From positions 18,844 through 25,454 of the forward strand of contig PKXI01000258.1 of NCBI GenBank assembly GCA_003133425.1: 6,611 bases of DNA, in the 5' to 3' direction. A program made the position numbers and the translations under genes. Under the pieces are notes generated by a model, which saw nothing but the letters and a program-made list of their open reading frames with translations, ran no database searches and was not told where the DNA came from. Below, piece by piece: positions 1 to 6,472 of the stretch (positions are counted from its first letter, which is position 1; each line of letters opens with the position of its first letter). Source of the stretch: Acidobacteriaceae bacterium (lineage in GTDB: Bacteria; Acidobacteriota; Terriglobia; Terriglobales; Acidobacteriaceae).

Positions 1-96
1 CGCTGCGAGAATGCCGGCGCGGTCAGGCGACACCGATTTAGGCAGTTTCCGGGGTGGCGTGCTTCCCCCAATCAAGCTCGAAATCCCAAAATGCAT
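1..96 (-). CDS. Possible 5' end of a gene leaving the window (partial)
   Basis: An ATG whose complement lies at 94-96 opens a minus-strand frame that stays open for 32 codons to the window edge. It is preceded by a good Shine-Dalgarno-like AGAGGGG about 5 nt before the ATG. An in-frame TAA lies eight codons upstream of the ATG, so this is the first ATG of the frame. The predicted peptide starts MHFGISSLIGG and ends SPDRAGILAA at the edge. I do not recognise a family from so few residues. Codons are mixed in the first half and more GC-rich at the third position in the second half, as in the neighbouring genes. It has the same orientation as every other gene in the window, which supports it slightly. 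A chance open frame of this length is quite possible. Confidence 0.35.
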   Translation of the reverse strand, partial: MHFGISSLIGGSTPPRKLPKSVSPDRAGILAA

Positions 97-325
97 TTCA
101 ACCCCTCTGTTTCTGCCTGATTAGGACGGTCTGCCTTCAAAGGCACTCTACCAGAGGTATTGCAACCAAGGGGCCATGCGATAAACCGTTTAGAATGCGT
201 GGATGCGCCTGTGGTGGGGTGTCCGAGCTATGGATTCCTTGCACGGTACCAGGTAATTTCTGCTCGGTGTACCGGCCGCTCTCGCAGTAAAGAGGCGTGC
301 GCCGGGACTACTTTTTGGGCTGAAG
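97..325. other. Intergenic region, no gene seen; small palindromes
   Basis: These 229 bp separate the stop of the secreted-protein gene from the possible partial gene. Plus-strand frames here give cysteine- and serine-rich peptides with no domain character. Visible structure: an 11-bp odd-centred palindrome TAAACCGTTTA at 182-192, a short hairpin GCCTT-CA-AAGGC at 132-143, and separated inverted copies CGGTAC (244-249) and GTACCG (269-274). None is followed by a T tract on either strand, so no intrinsic terminator is called. I could not identify a convincing -35/-10 pair on the minus strand for the leftmost gene. Confidence 0.5.
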
Positions 326-1123
326 CTACTTTTCAATGCGCCGGTCGGCTGCGTCCACACTCCAGAAATCGGCCTGCAATTGCTGGTTGAAGGACACCTT
401 CTTTATGTAGTACTGCCGGAACATTTCGTCGTTCTTGAATCGGGTGACGGAAAGCGGGGTGGGAAAGCCGTCGAACGTATGGTAGTTGTCGTACTCCTCG
501 GCGTCGGTATTCTTGTCTTTGTAGAGCGGGTCGCGCCACTGGAAGGTGCGCTTCAAGGGCAGGTGGGTCTGGGTGTCCATGAGGATGGTGATGGACTCGT
601 TTTGCGCAGAGATCAGGGTTACCTGGTCGCCCAGGCGCCGTTCCACAACGTGCTGCCCTTCATACACCAGGATCGTATTGGGATCCTTGAGCCATACCTT
701 TATGGCAGTCTCGATGGAGTGGTCGCGACGGCGCAGAAAGTCGTCGAGTAATTCCTTGTCCATCGCCTTCTTGCCACGATACGTCACTTCCCAGCCTTCG
801 GACCCCTCGTAGAACTCCACGACATCGCGGTGCTTGGTAATCTCGACGCGATCGTGGTCGGGCCATTGATGGTACTCAAGATATTCGGTGGTGCCGGCGT
901 CGGGATTGCCGTGAAAGAAGGCGGCGATGGCCCCCTCCCGCACCTGGTTCTTCATGTCGAGCCAGGCGTGGCCGCCCAGGGCCTGCACCATGGCATCGAG
1001 CTTTGCGCGCGCCTGCTTCGCGTTCTTTGCTGCTGCGTCGTCGCCTGTCTGCGCCGGGGTTGCCACCGGCCAGGCCAGCACCAGAAAGGCCGCCGCTACC
1101 GGCAATATTTTGCTTATCTTCAT
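326..1123 (-). CDS. Secreted hypothetical protein, LolA-fold-like
   Basis: A 265-residue exported protein of unknown function. Residues 1-24 form a signal peptide: MKISK, then a hydrophobic core around 7-20, then a likely signal peptidase I site after TPA (residue 24). There is no lipobox. The mature part is mainly polar, with alternating aromatic and charged beta-strand stretches (FYEGSEGWEVTYRGKKAMD near 104-122, LISAQNESITILMD near 170-183, and LPLKRTFQWRD near 188-198). This style resembles the outer-membrane lipoprotein-sorting (LolA/LolB-like) beta-fold proteins common as hypotheticals in Acidobacteriota. The assignment rests on resemblance only; I see no catalytic motif. The start is well supported by an AGAGGGA Shine-Dalgarno a few bases before the ATG. 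It begins 21 bp after the stop of the SDR gene, so the two are probably co-transcribed. An envelope or lipid-binding role is an inference. Confidence 0.8.
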   Translation of the reverse strand: MKISKILPVAAAFLVLAWPVATPAQTGDDAAAKNAKQARAKLDAMVQALGGHAWLDMKNQVREGAIAAFFHGNPDAGTTEYLEYHQWPDHDRVEITKHRDVVEFYEGSEGWEVTYRGKKAMDKELLDDFLRRRDHSIETAIKVWLKDPNTILVYEGQHVVERRLGDQVTLISAQNESITILMDTQTHLPLKRTFQWRDPLYKDKNTDAEEYDNYHTFDGFPTPLSVTRFKNDEMFRQYYIKKVSFNQQLQADFWSVDAADRRIEK

Positions 1124-1144
1124 CGTTCCCTCTTCGAGCTTTTT

Positions 1145-1936
1145 CTATCCCACCAAAACTGCGCCGCCGTTCACGTTGAGCACTTCGCCGGAGATGAATC
1201 CGGCCAGCGGCGTACACAAAAACAAGACCGGCCCGGCAATCTCCCGCGGGCTTGCGACCCGGCCCACCGGAATGCCTGCCCTGATCTTCGCACCCATTTC
1301 AGGATCGCCCACCGCGGCTGCCGACATCTCCGTGGCCACCCACCCCGGCGCAACGCAGTTCACCCGGATTCCACGGGGCGCGAGTTCGCTGGAAAGGCTC
1401 TTTGTGAGACTTATGAGAGCGCCTTTGGTCACGGCGTAGTCAGCGTGGTTGGCCTCGCCGCGCTGCCCTGCTGTTGAGCTGATAAGGACGATGTGGCCAG
1501 CGGTCTCGCCTTGCGCTGGCGCCTGCCTGTCCATCTGCGCAACCGCGGCCTGAACAAGCCCAAAGACCGAGTCCAGATTTACGCCCATGGTCCGCCGCCA
1601 CTGCTCATCGGCCATCCGGGCAATTGAAACATCCTCGGCGGGCCAGATGCCATGATTGACTACGAGAATGTCGAGCCGGCCAAAGGCGGCCACGGCGGCG
1701 GCTACAAGGGCACGTCCGTCGGCGGGATTGCTGAGTTCCTGCTTGAGGGCCACGCAGCGCTGCGGCCCGGCGCACTCGGCGGCCAGCGCCTGGGCTCGTT
1801 CGCGCGCTTTCTCATAGCTGAAGGCCACCTTTGCCCCGGCTTCTGAAAACATTCGCACCGTCTCCGCGCCAATTCCGCGCGAGCCACCGGTGATGAGGGC
1901 TACGTTGCCATCCAGAACGAGAGAGATTCCTGCCAT
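1145..1936 (-). CDS. SDR family NAD(P)-dependent oxidoreductase (FabG-like)
   Basis: A 263-residue classical short-chain dehydrogenase/reductase, a normal length for the family. The Rossmann cofactor loop TGGSRGIG is at residues 16-23, the structural NHG (usually NAG) at 94-96, and the catalytic tetrad is complete: N120, S154, Y167 and K171 in the YAVTK motif. The PG after the sixth strand (197-198) and a C-terminal NGG are also present. Arg20 in the cofactor loop is usual in NADPH-preferring members, so NADPH is the more likely cofactor (inference). The closest general type is 3-oxoacyl-ACP reductase-like, but SDR substrates cannot be read from sequence and there are no fatty-acid synthesis genes beside it, so no fabG symbol is given. 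No signal peptide is seen, so it is cytoplasmic. The ATG lacks a strong Shine-Dalgarno, but the next residues lead directly into the first strand and no better start is visible. It is probably the first gene of a two-gene unit with the secreted protein downstream. Confidence 0.93.
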   Translation of the reverse strand: MAGISLVLDGNVALITGGSRGIGAETVRMFSEAGAKVAFSYEKARERAQALAAECAGPQRCVALKQELSNPADGRALVAAAVAAFGRLDILVVNHGIWPAEDVSIARMADEQWRRTMGVNLDSVFGLVQAAVAQMDRQAPAQGETAGHIVLISSTAGQRGEANHADYAVTKGALISLTKSLSSELAPRGIRVNCVAPGWVATEMSAAAVGDPEMGAKIRAGIPVGRVASPREIAGPVLFLCTPLAGFISGEVLNVNGGAVLVG

Positions 1937-2025
1937 AGGGCCACGCTAAAGCATTGCCGGAAGGGATGTCGAGGGACGCGCGCAACCGCGAAGAGGTTCT
2001 TTGGCTGGGTTGGCTGCGAACTTGG

Positions 2026-3774
2026 CTATCGCTGGATGGACAGAAGGCCCTTGTCAACGAGCACAGGAGGCTTGCGGAAGTGGGTAGCCTGCTCGAAGGC
2101 GTAGGCCCAGCCGAGCAGGTCGCCATCCTTCCATTTGCGCGCGGAGATTTCCAGACCGAAGGGGAGTCCGTTGCTGTACCAGCCACCCGGCACTACGACG
2201 GCAGGCACACCAACCATGTTTACCCAGCCGGTATCGCTATGCGGACCGCTGCTTATCGTATCGTCCTGGGGCATGGTCTCATCCACGGGCGGCATCTGAA
2301 TGGCGGGATATACATAGCCGTCAAGGTGGAGGCGGTCGAGCGTTTCATCGTATACGTCGAGCGCTCGCTGGCGCGGGACCAGAACGTCTGCCTCGGCTTG
2401 CGAGTTGTCTTCGAACTGCACCTGGGTGACGGGGCTGCGAGGATCGTTGGGAGTTACTTTTGCGCCTCCGATGATCGTTTCCGGCAGGGGAGATCCAAAC
2501 AATTGCTCGTACTCGCGCGCGGAGTGATACTGCGGCGGTCCGTAGTGGGCGAGAAAGTTATCTGTCCCTTCGCGCACGTAAGGCATCGTGCCGATGTGCG
2601 AGACGGTCTCGGCAAAGCTGTCGGGCAGGATGGAATCATCGAAGACGATCGTGGCGCCCGCTGCACGCATCGCTTCAATGGCACGCATGAATGCTGCGCG
2701 CGTCTCAGGGCGCAGAGGAACCCGCGAAGCTTCGCGAGCCGCGGCGGCTTTGGTGGGATCCTCCGCAGCAGGAATGCCCTGGAACGGAATTCCCGCGCCC
2801 GCAAGAATGAATGCGGGCACACCAAAGCGCTTGCCCTTGAGCGCGTTTGGCTTCAAGTATTGCGTGTAAGGGCCGGGTTGCGCTTTAGCTGCCGAGCCAA
2901 CAGTCTCCTCATCCATCGAATCATCGCCAAGGTTATCGCCCGCCATGACCGATAGCGCAATCGCGGCGTCGGTTACATCTCGCGCAATGGGTCCGGTGTT
3001 ATCGAGCAGCCAGTCAAGCGGCGCAATGCCCGCGATGCTTACGAGTCCGCGCGTGGGGAAGACACCGACCAAAGCGCTGGTGGCGGCCGGCATGCGGATG
3101 GAGTTGCCGGTATCCGTGCCGTTGCCGAGCAAAGCGAAGTTTGCCGTGACCGCTGTAACCGTGCCGCCTGAAGAGCCGCCGGGACTGAAGCGCACATCGT
3201 ACGCATTGCCGGTGCGGCCGTAGGCGCTGCTGCGGTTGGTGTCGCTGGCGGCGAAGTCGGGCATGTTGGTCTTGCCGAGAATGACGGCGCCGGCGACGCG
3301 GAAGCGCCTGACGATGGTGGCGTCGCGCGGCGCAATCAGCTCGCGGCCCGGGATTCGATAGCCCTGCCATCCGTCGCTGGTGACGAGGCCCTTTACGCTG
3401 GTGTTTTCCTTGATGACGATGGGGACGCCCCATATGGGACCGCGACCGTAATGACTGCCGCCTGCCCTGGCGTCAGCGTCCTCGCGTGCAGCCGTGGCCA
3501 GAGCTCCCTTTACGTCGAGGTTCTCGATGGCTCCATAGACGCCGTTGTATTTGTGGATGCGGGCGATGTACCAGTTCACGACCTGGGTGACGGTGTACTT
3601 ATGAGCGCGATACATCTGCTCGAGCCGCGGAATTGTGACCTCAAGCAAGTCGCGATCCATGGCGGCATTCGACGTTGCGGGAGGCGTCGCGATCTGTGCG
3701 TAGAGTGAGTAGTTGAAGCCAAGCGAAAGCCATGCAATCGCAGAGCCAAGTATCATCCGCGCCGTGTTCGTCAT
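2026..3774 (-). CDS. Secreted amidase (amidase signature family)
   Basis: A 582-residue amidase-signature enzyme that hydrolyses a carboxamide bond through a Ser-cisSer-Lys triad. The triad is visible as K122 (in PIVIKEN), S201 (in PGGSSGG) and S225 (in GTDTGNSIR); the 24-residue spacing between the two serines is the family spacing. The residue before the nucleophile is Asn where Gly is commonest. The C-terminal part has the usual GVPAVVVPGG and GLPFGLEI stretches. Residues 1-26 form a signal peptide ending near SLYA-Q, so it is probably periplasmic or secreted and resembles the peptide-amidase branch more than cytoplasmic GatA; no gatB or gatC is nearby. The frame is open 100 codons further upstream, but that extension is not hydrophobic, overlaps the 63-residue gene, and would bury the signal peptide, so the ATG at 3774 is chosen. 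Its Shine-Dalgarno (GGAG, about 13 nt away) is poor. The substrate is unknown. Confidence 0.92.
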   Translation of the reverse strand: MTNTARMILGSAIAWLSLGFNYSLYAQIATPPATSNAAMDRDLLEVTIPRLEQMYRAHKYTVTQVVNWYIARIHKYNGVYGAIENLDVKGALATAAREDADARAGGSHYGRGPIWGVPIVIKENTSVKGLVTSDGWQGYRIPGRELIAPRDATIVRRFRVAGAVILGKTNMPDFAASDTNRSSAYGRTGNAYDVRFSPGGSSGGTVTAVTANFALLGNGTDTGNSIRMPAATSALVGVFPTRGLVSIAGIAPLDWLLDNTGPIARDVTDAAIALSVMAGDNLGDDSMDEETVGSAAKAQPGPYTQYLKPNALKGKRFGVPAFILAGAGIPFQGIPAAEDPTKAAAAREASRVPLRPETRAAFMRAIEAMRAAGATIVFDDSILPDSFAETVSHIGTMPYVREGTDNFLAHYGPPQYHSAREYEQLFGSPLPETIIGGAKVTPNDPRSPVTQVQFEDNSQAEADVLVPRQRALDVYDETLDRLHLDGYVYPAIQMPPVDETMPQDDTISSGPHSDTGWVNMVGVPAVVVPGGWYSNGLPFGLEISARKWKDGDLLGWAYAFEQATHFRKPPVLVDKGLLSIQR

Positions 3775-3899
3775 GGGTGGATTGCCGCTCCGTTGGGAAG
3801 GCCAGTCGAGCTTTTTTGCACGAGGACCTGGAGGGAAAGATAGCAGACTCGCGCGAGAGCGGGCGACGCGAAACGGATTGCCGGGAACGATTGGCGTTC
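3775..3899 (-). other. Leader region of the amidase gene
   Basis: These 125 bp lie between the small membrane gene and the amidase start. They contain a perfect 10-bp palindrome CTCGCGCGAG at 3848-3857 and two direct copies of GGATTGCCG (3779-3787 and 3875-3883) that bracket the region 96 bp apart. A weak -10-like TATCTT on the minus strand lies just downstream of the palindrome, without a recognisable -35. The region may hold the amidase promoter and an operator, but nothing is decisive. Confidence 0.3.
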
Positions 3900-4091
3900 T
3901 CAGATGGCCTGAAAGAGCCGGACCGGAAGGAAGATGATGGCGCGCACCATTTCCAGCACGCCTCCTACTGCAATTCCAACCAGGCGGAAGGGCAACAGAA
4001 GAAGCCACACAATCGGATAAAGCACCAGGGCCAACAGAGCCAGCGGCCAGCACAAAACCAGCAGAATGCACCACAACAGAAACTTGACCAT
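3900..4091 (-). CDS. Small hydrophobic membrane protein, 63 residues
   Basis: A 63-residue protein that is almost entirely hydrophobic. Residues 4-35 are an unbroken apolar run rich in Leu, Val and Trp, punctuated by Pro at 16, 26 and 34. A shorter apolar stretch at 37-46 follows, then another at 51-57, with only K3, R36, E47, R50 and R58 charged. One or two membrane helices plus an amphipathic tail are likely. The start has a strong Shine-Dalgarno (GGAGGAGA, about 10 nt before the ATG), which argues that it is translated. Proteins of this style are familiar as uncharacterised conserved small proteins in acidobacterial genomes (recollection, not a search). It overlaps in another frame the unused upstream extension of the amidase reading frame. 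Function unknown. Confidence 0.72.
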   Translation of the reverse strand: MVKFLLWCILLVLCWPLALLALVLYPIVWLLLLPFRLVGIAVGGVLEMVRAIIFLPVRLFQAI

Positions 4092-4153
4092 GGCTTTCGT
4101 GTCTCCTCCACTTTCATATACGGGCGTGCAATGACACCGGTTCCAGCATCAGC

Positions 4154-4594
4154 CTACTTCTTCTTGACCTTGGCGCGCGCGGCCAGTAGTTTTTTCCGCT
4201 CACGGAGCATCTTGGCGCGCTCCTTCTCGGGCATCGCCAGCATGGCTTTGGTTCGCTTGGGCAGCTTTTCGTAAATCAGTGCATTGGCCCGCCGCAGCTC
4301 CTCCTCGAACTCGCGAGGCCGGAGTACATCCCAACGCTCAACGGCGACCCAGTGGGCCTTGGCCAAATGCGGCGCCGCGTAGATGCCGTCCGTCTCCATC
4401 AGTTCGTGAAAGCGCTCTGCACCGGAGTGAAACCACAAGACGCCGCTGCCGGTGCCATCGAGGTCGGTCATGGCAAACATCTTGCCGCCGATCTCACGGT
4501 CGCCGACCCAATACACCAGGTGATGTCCCCAGTTCAGCGTCTCCGCCGCGTGCGGAAGGCTCATACAAATCTCGCGGATGCGCTCGTTGTCCAT
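4154..4594 (-). CDS. MmcQ/YjbR family protein (CyaY-like fold)
   Basis: A 146-residue protein with the layout of the MmcQ/YjbR family, small proteins with a CyaY-like alpha/beta fold often annotated as DNA-binding. Visible hallmarks are the N-terminal helix IREICMSLPHAAET (6-19), the NWG turn (21-23), GGKMFAM (36-42), a VLWFHSG strand near 52-58, APHLAKAHWVAVE (74-86), and a final helix before KLPKR near 110-114. The last 25 residues are strongly basic and end in KVKKK, which could bind nucleic acid (inference). The frame is open to a GTG at 4669, but the extra 25 residues do not fit the family, whose members start about where this ATG lies. No Shine-Dalgarno is seen; a promoter-like sequence just upstream suggests a leaderless message. 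No signal peptide, so cytoplasmic. Biological role is poorly known for the family as a whole. Confidence 0.85.
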   Translation of the reverse strand: MDNERIREICMSLPHAAETLNWGHHLVYWVGDREIGGKMFAMTDLDGTGSGVLWFHSGAERFHELMETDGIYAAPHLAKAHWVAVERWDVLRPREFEEELRRANALIYEKLPKRTKAMLAMPEKERAKMLRERKKLLAARAKVKKK

Positions 4595-4601
4595 CGCAGA
4601 T

Positions 4602-4630
4602 AGTGTAAGACGGAAATGTTCCCGTGAGAA
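4602..4630 (-). promoter_or_regulatory. Candidate promoter with internal palindrome, YjbR-like gene
   Basis: Read on the minus strand, TTCTCA (4630-4625, 4 of 6 matches to TTGACA) and TACACT (4607-4602, 4 of 6 matches to TATAAT) are separated by exactly 17 bp. The -10 ends 7 bp before the ATG at 4594, so transcription would start at or within a base of the start codon. The spacer contains an imperfect 16-bp palindrome (4610-4625; arms ACGGAAA and TTCCCGT, 6 of 7 pairs), a position where a repressor would block polymerase. No regulator is identified. Confidence 0.35.
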
Positions 4631-4701
4631 GACAGGGCCGGGGAGCTTGCCGCCCGTGGATTCCGCCACATAATTACTTAAAACCGATCACAGATTGGCG
4701 C

Positions 4702-6258
4702 TCACCACTTCGCTTCGAAGGCACGGAAGCGACGTTCCAGCTCCCACTGCGCGGCGGCCTTTTCGCTTCCTTCCAGGAAAGACTTGCATCCGGCCGACGG
4801 CTTGTCCGCTCCGGGCGCTTCTCCCTTGCACCCTCCTGCCGTCGCATCAAATACATCCGGCTGGGCCCACAAGCTGGCGCCGGGCAGAAAGTTGTGTTCA
4901 AGACCCGTGCGCGCCAGGGTCTTGAGGTCCGCGTAGGTGAGGTGGTAGTCAATGGCTGCGCGAACATATTCGTGCGTAATATCGATGCGGCTTACGCCCT
5001 CGTCGTCGGTTGAAAGCGCAACAGGAACGTGCGCCAGGCGGTAGTTGCGGAACGGATGCTCGTCTCCTTCAACGCCCAGGATGCCTTCGTTCGAACTCAG
5101 GTTGATCTCGACCATCACGTGATTTTGCGCCAGCTCTTTCAGCAGGCCTGGCACATCGTTCTCATACATCACATCGACGCCGTGGCCGATCCTTTCGGCG
5201 TGACCCAACTCCACGGCTTGCCGGATGTGGAAGCGCAGGCCCTCGGGCGGCACCAGGCCGGGCGCCAGTTCGCCGGCGTGCAGGCTGATGTGGACCTGGG
5301 GATAGACGGAGTGCAGGTAGTCCAACATTTTCATTTGCAGCGTGTAATCGCGCATGGAGACGAAGCCGTCCTCCGGCATGACGAAATTAATGCCGACAAA
5401 GCCCGGCTCATGAGCTGCCATGCTGGCCTGAACGGTTTCAAACCCCAGCAGGGTTTGAGCAAAGACCTGCTCCGGGGGAAATCCTCGCAGCACCTGGTAG
5501 ATATACCGGATCTCGACCGAGCAGGCAGGCATGGCCTGCGGTGTTGCGCAGTGCTCCAGCTTCTGCCGGCTGGCTTCCGCCTGGCGCACGTCGTCGCGGT
5601 CGGCGGCTACTTCGTCGCGCAGGCCGTGATCGAGCAACTGCTGGCGGAACTTTGCGAAATCGGGGTTCCAGCCGATCGAATGCGCGATGGTGGCGGCGTG
5701 TCCGAAGGGCGGCGTCTGCATCAGCTCAAGATATTGCTGATTCTGGGCGGCAGCGCGGCTGGCCACCTCGTCCACCCACTCACCGGTGTGCTGCTTGTTC
5801 AATCCCCCGAAGCGCGCAAATGTAGCAAAAAACTGGTCGTGCCCGCTGAAACCGGGGGTGGGAAAGTAGCTTCGCATCGAGAAAGCATCGATTAGCCGGT
5901 CGTAGAGGTCCTGGTCGGCAGGGGTCAGGTTTCCTGAAAACTCGGCTGCCGGCATCAACTTTCCCTTGCAGGGCGGTTTGGCAAACTTGAGCGCTGCGGG
6001 GTCCACGCACAGGCCGTCCTCGCCGGCTTCACGGATAAAAGTCTCCGCGTATACCGCCCCAGAGAGGTGGACGTGCAGGTCGGCTCCCTTGGGGAATTGC
6101 TCCAAAAACGCGCGCAGGGACAGCGGCCCCTGGCTCTCGTAGGACAGGAAGGCCCGCGCCGTGCGCGTTTCGCTCTCGGACATTCGGTGCCTGGGCGCGT
6201 GGGAACAGGCAGTTGCGGCAACCAGTAAGCAGGCGAGAATTCGTGCAAGGTGGCGCAT
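4702..6258 (-). CDS. Adenosine deaminase-family lipoprotein
   Basis: A 518-residue metal-dependent deaminase of the adenosine/AMP deaminase family, expected to turn adenosine or a related 6-aminopurine nucleoside into the inosine form plus ammonia. Zinc and catalytic motifs are complete: H62 and H64 in DLHVHLSG, H327 and E330 in HAGE, H359 in RIGHG, and D418-D419 in STDDEG. The protein is longer than cytoplasmic Add (about 330-350) because of an N-terminal export segment, an insertion around 80-260 and a C-terminal tail. Residues 1-18 look like a lipoprotein signal (LLVAATAC, lipidated C18), although Ala at -3 is not ideal. The six other cysteines of the mature protein form three close pairs (84/97, 237/246, 477/491), which fits disulfides in the periplasm. 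The usual Asp of LHxHLDG is Ser here, so adenosine specificity is uncertain. The frame extends 24 codons upstream, but the ATG at 6258, with GGAAAG 6 nt before it, directly begins the signal peptide. Confidence 0.9.
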   Translation of the reverse strand: MRHLARILACLLVAATACSHAPRHRMSESETRTARAFLSYESQGPLSLRAFLEQFPKGADLHVHLSGAVYAETFIREAGEDGLCVDPAALKFAKPPCKGKLMPAAEFSGNLTPADQDLYDRLIDAFSMRSYFPTPGFSGHDQFFATFARFGGLNKQHTGEWVDEVASRAAAQNQQYLELMQTPPFGHAATIAHSIGWNPDFAKFRQQLLDHGLRDEVAADRDDVRQAEASRQKLEHCATPQAMPACSVEIRYIYQVLRGFPPEQVFAQTLLGFETVQASMAAHEPGFVGINFVMPEDGFVSMRDYTLQMKMLDYLHSVYPQVHISLHAGELAPGLVPPEGLRFHIRQAVELGHAERIGHGVDVMYENDVPGLLKELAQNHVMVEINLSSNEGILGVEGDEHPFRNYRLAHVPVALSTDDEGVSRIDITHEYVRAAIDYHLTYADLKTLARTGLEHNFLPGASLWAQPDVFDATAGGCKGEAPGADKPSAGCKSFLEGSEKAAAQWELERRFRAFEAKW

Positions 6259-6346
6259 GATTGCTTTCCAGTGTAGTGCAGGACCGGAGCGAAGGGCGCT
6301 GGTGGCGGCCGGAAAGGGGTTCGCAGACATGTATTATTGGCCCGGT

Positions 6347-6376
6347 TTGGCTTAGGAGAATGGGAGTTGGTATACT
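6347..6376 (+). promoter_or_regulatory. Sigma70-type promoter for the tRNA
   Basis: TTGGCT (6347-6352, 4 of 6 matches to TTGACA) is followed after 18 bp by TATACT (6371-6376, 5 of 6 matches to TATAAT). The predicted start near 6383 would give about a 90-nt leader before the tRNA at 6473. It is the best promoter-like pair I found in the window and points the right way for the tRNA. Confidence 0.45.
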
Positions 6377-6384
6377 GTCACAGT
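6374..6384. repeat. 11-bp palindrome overlapping the -10 and start site
   Basis: ACTGT-C-ACAGT is a perfect odd-centred inverted repeat whose left arm overlaps the -10 element and whose right end reaches the predicted transcription start. A further ACTGT half-site lies about 22 bp downstream (from 6396). The position would suit a repressor operator, but a short palindrome like this can occur by chance. Confidence 0.3.
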
Positions 6385-6472
6385 TGTTGCAGAGCACTGT
6401 ACGTGGAGTTACCCTCCTTATCCGGCGCCGTCCGGAATCCACGCGTAGAGATGCAACCGAAGTTTGCACTGA

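Larger units (their letters stand above)
6259..6472. other. Divergent intergenic region, deaminase gene / tRNA
   Basis: These 214 bp carry the promoters for the deaminase (leftward) and the tRNA (rightward). For the deaminase I see only a weak candidate: a -10-like AATAAT on the minus strand (6338-6333) with ATTCTC 17 bp upstream, giving a leader of roughly 70 nt. Rightward, the tRNA leader contains a hairpin-capable TCCGG-CGCCGT-CCGGA at 6421-6436. No protein-coding frame with domain character is present. Confidence 0.4.

Noticed and set aside
214..280. GTGTCCGAG resembling a tRNA-Ser D arm
   Set aside because: No matching anticodon arm, long variable arm or TTC-containing T loop follows at the required distances.
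1954..2955. A 333-codon plus-strand open frame antisense to the amidase
   Set aside because: It is a long GC-rich shadow: rich in Arg, Gly and Val without domain motifs, while the opposite strand encodes a clear enzyme with its catalytic residues.
3815..3820. A run of six T on the plus strand, considered as an intrinsic terminator
   Set aside because: No GC-rich hairpin precedes it on the plus strand and no plus-strand gene ends there; on the minus strand it is a run of A.
3775..4074. A 100-codon upstream extension of the amidase frame
   Set aside because: It has no family similarity that I can see, would place the signal peptide in the middle of the protein, and overlaps the 63-residue gene, which has its own strong ribosome binding site.
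4595..4669. GTG start 25 codons upstream for the YjbR-like gene
   Set aside because: The extra residues do not fit the family and precede a better ATG with a promoter-like sequence immediately upstream.
5029..5895. A 288-codon plus-strand open frame antisense to the deaminase
   Set aside because: The minus strand carries the complete deaminase motifs over the same span. The plus-strand peptide has no recognisable domain, and I found no ribosome binding site worth reporting.
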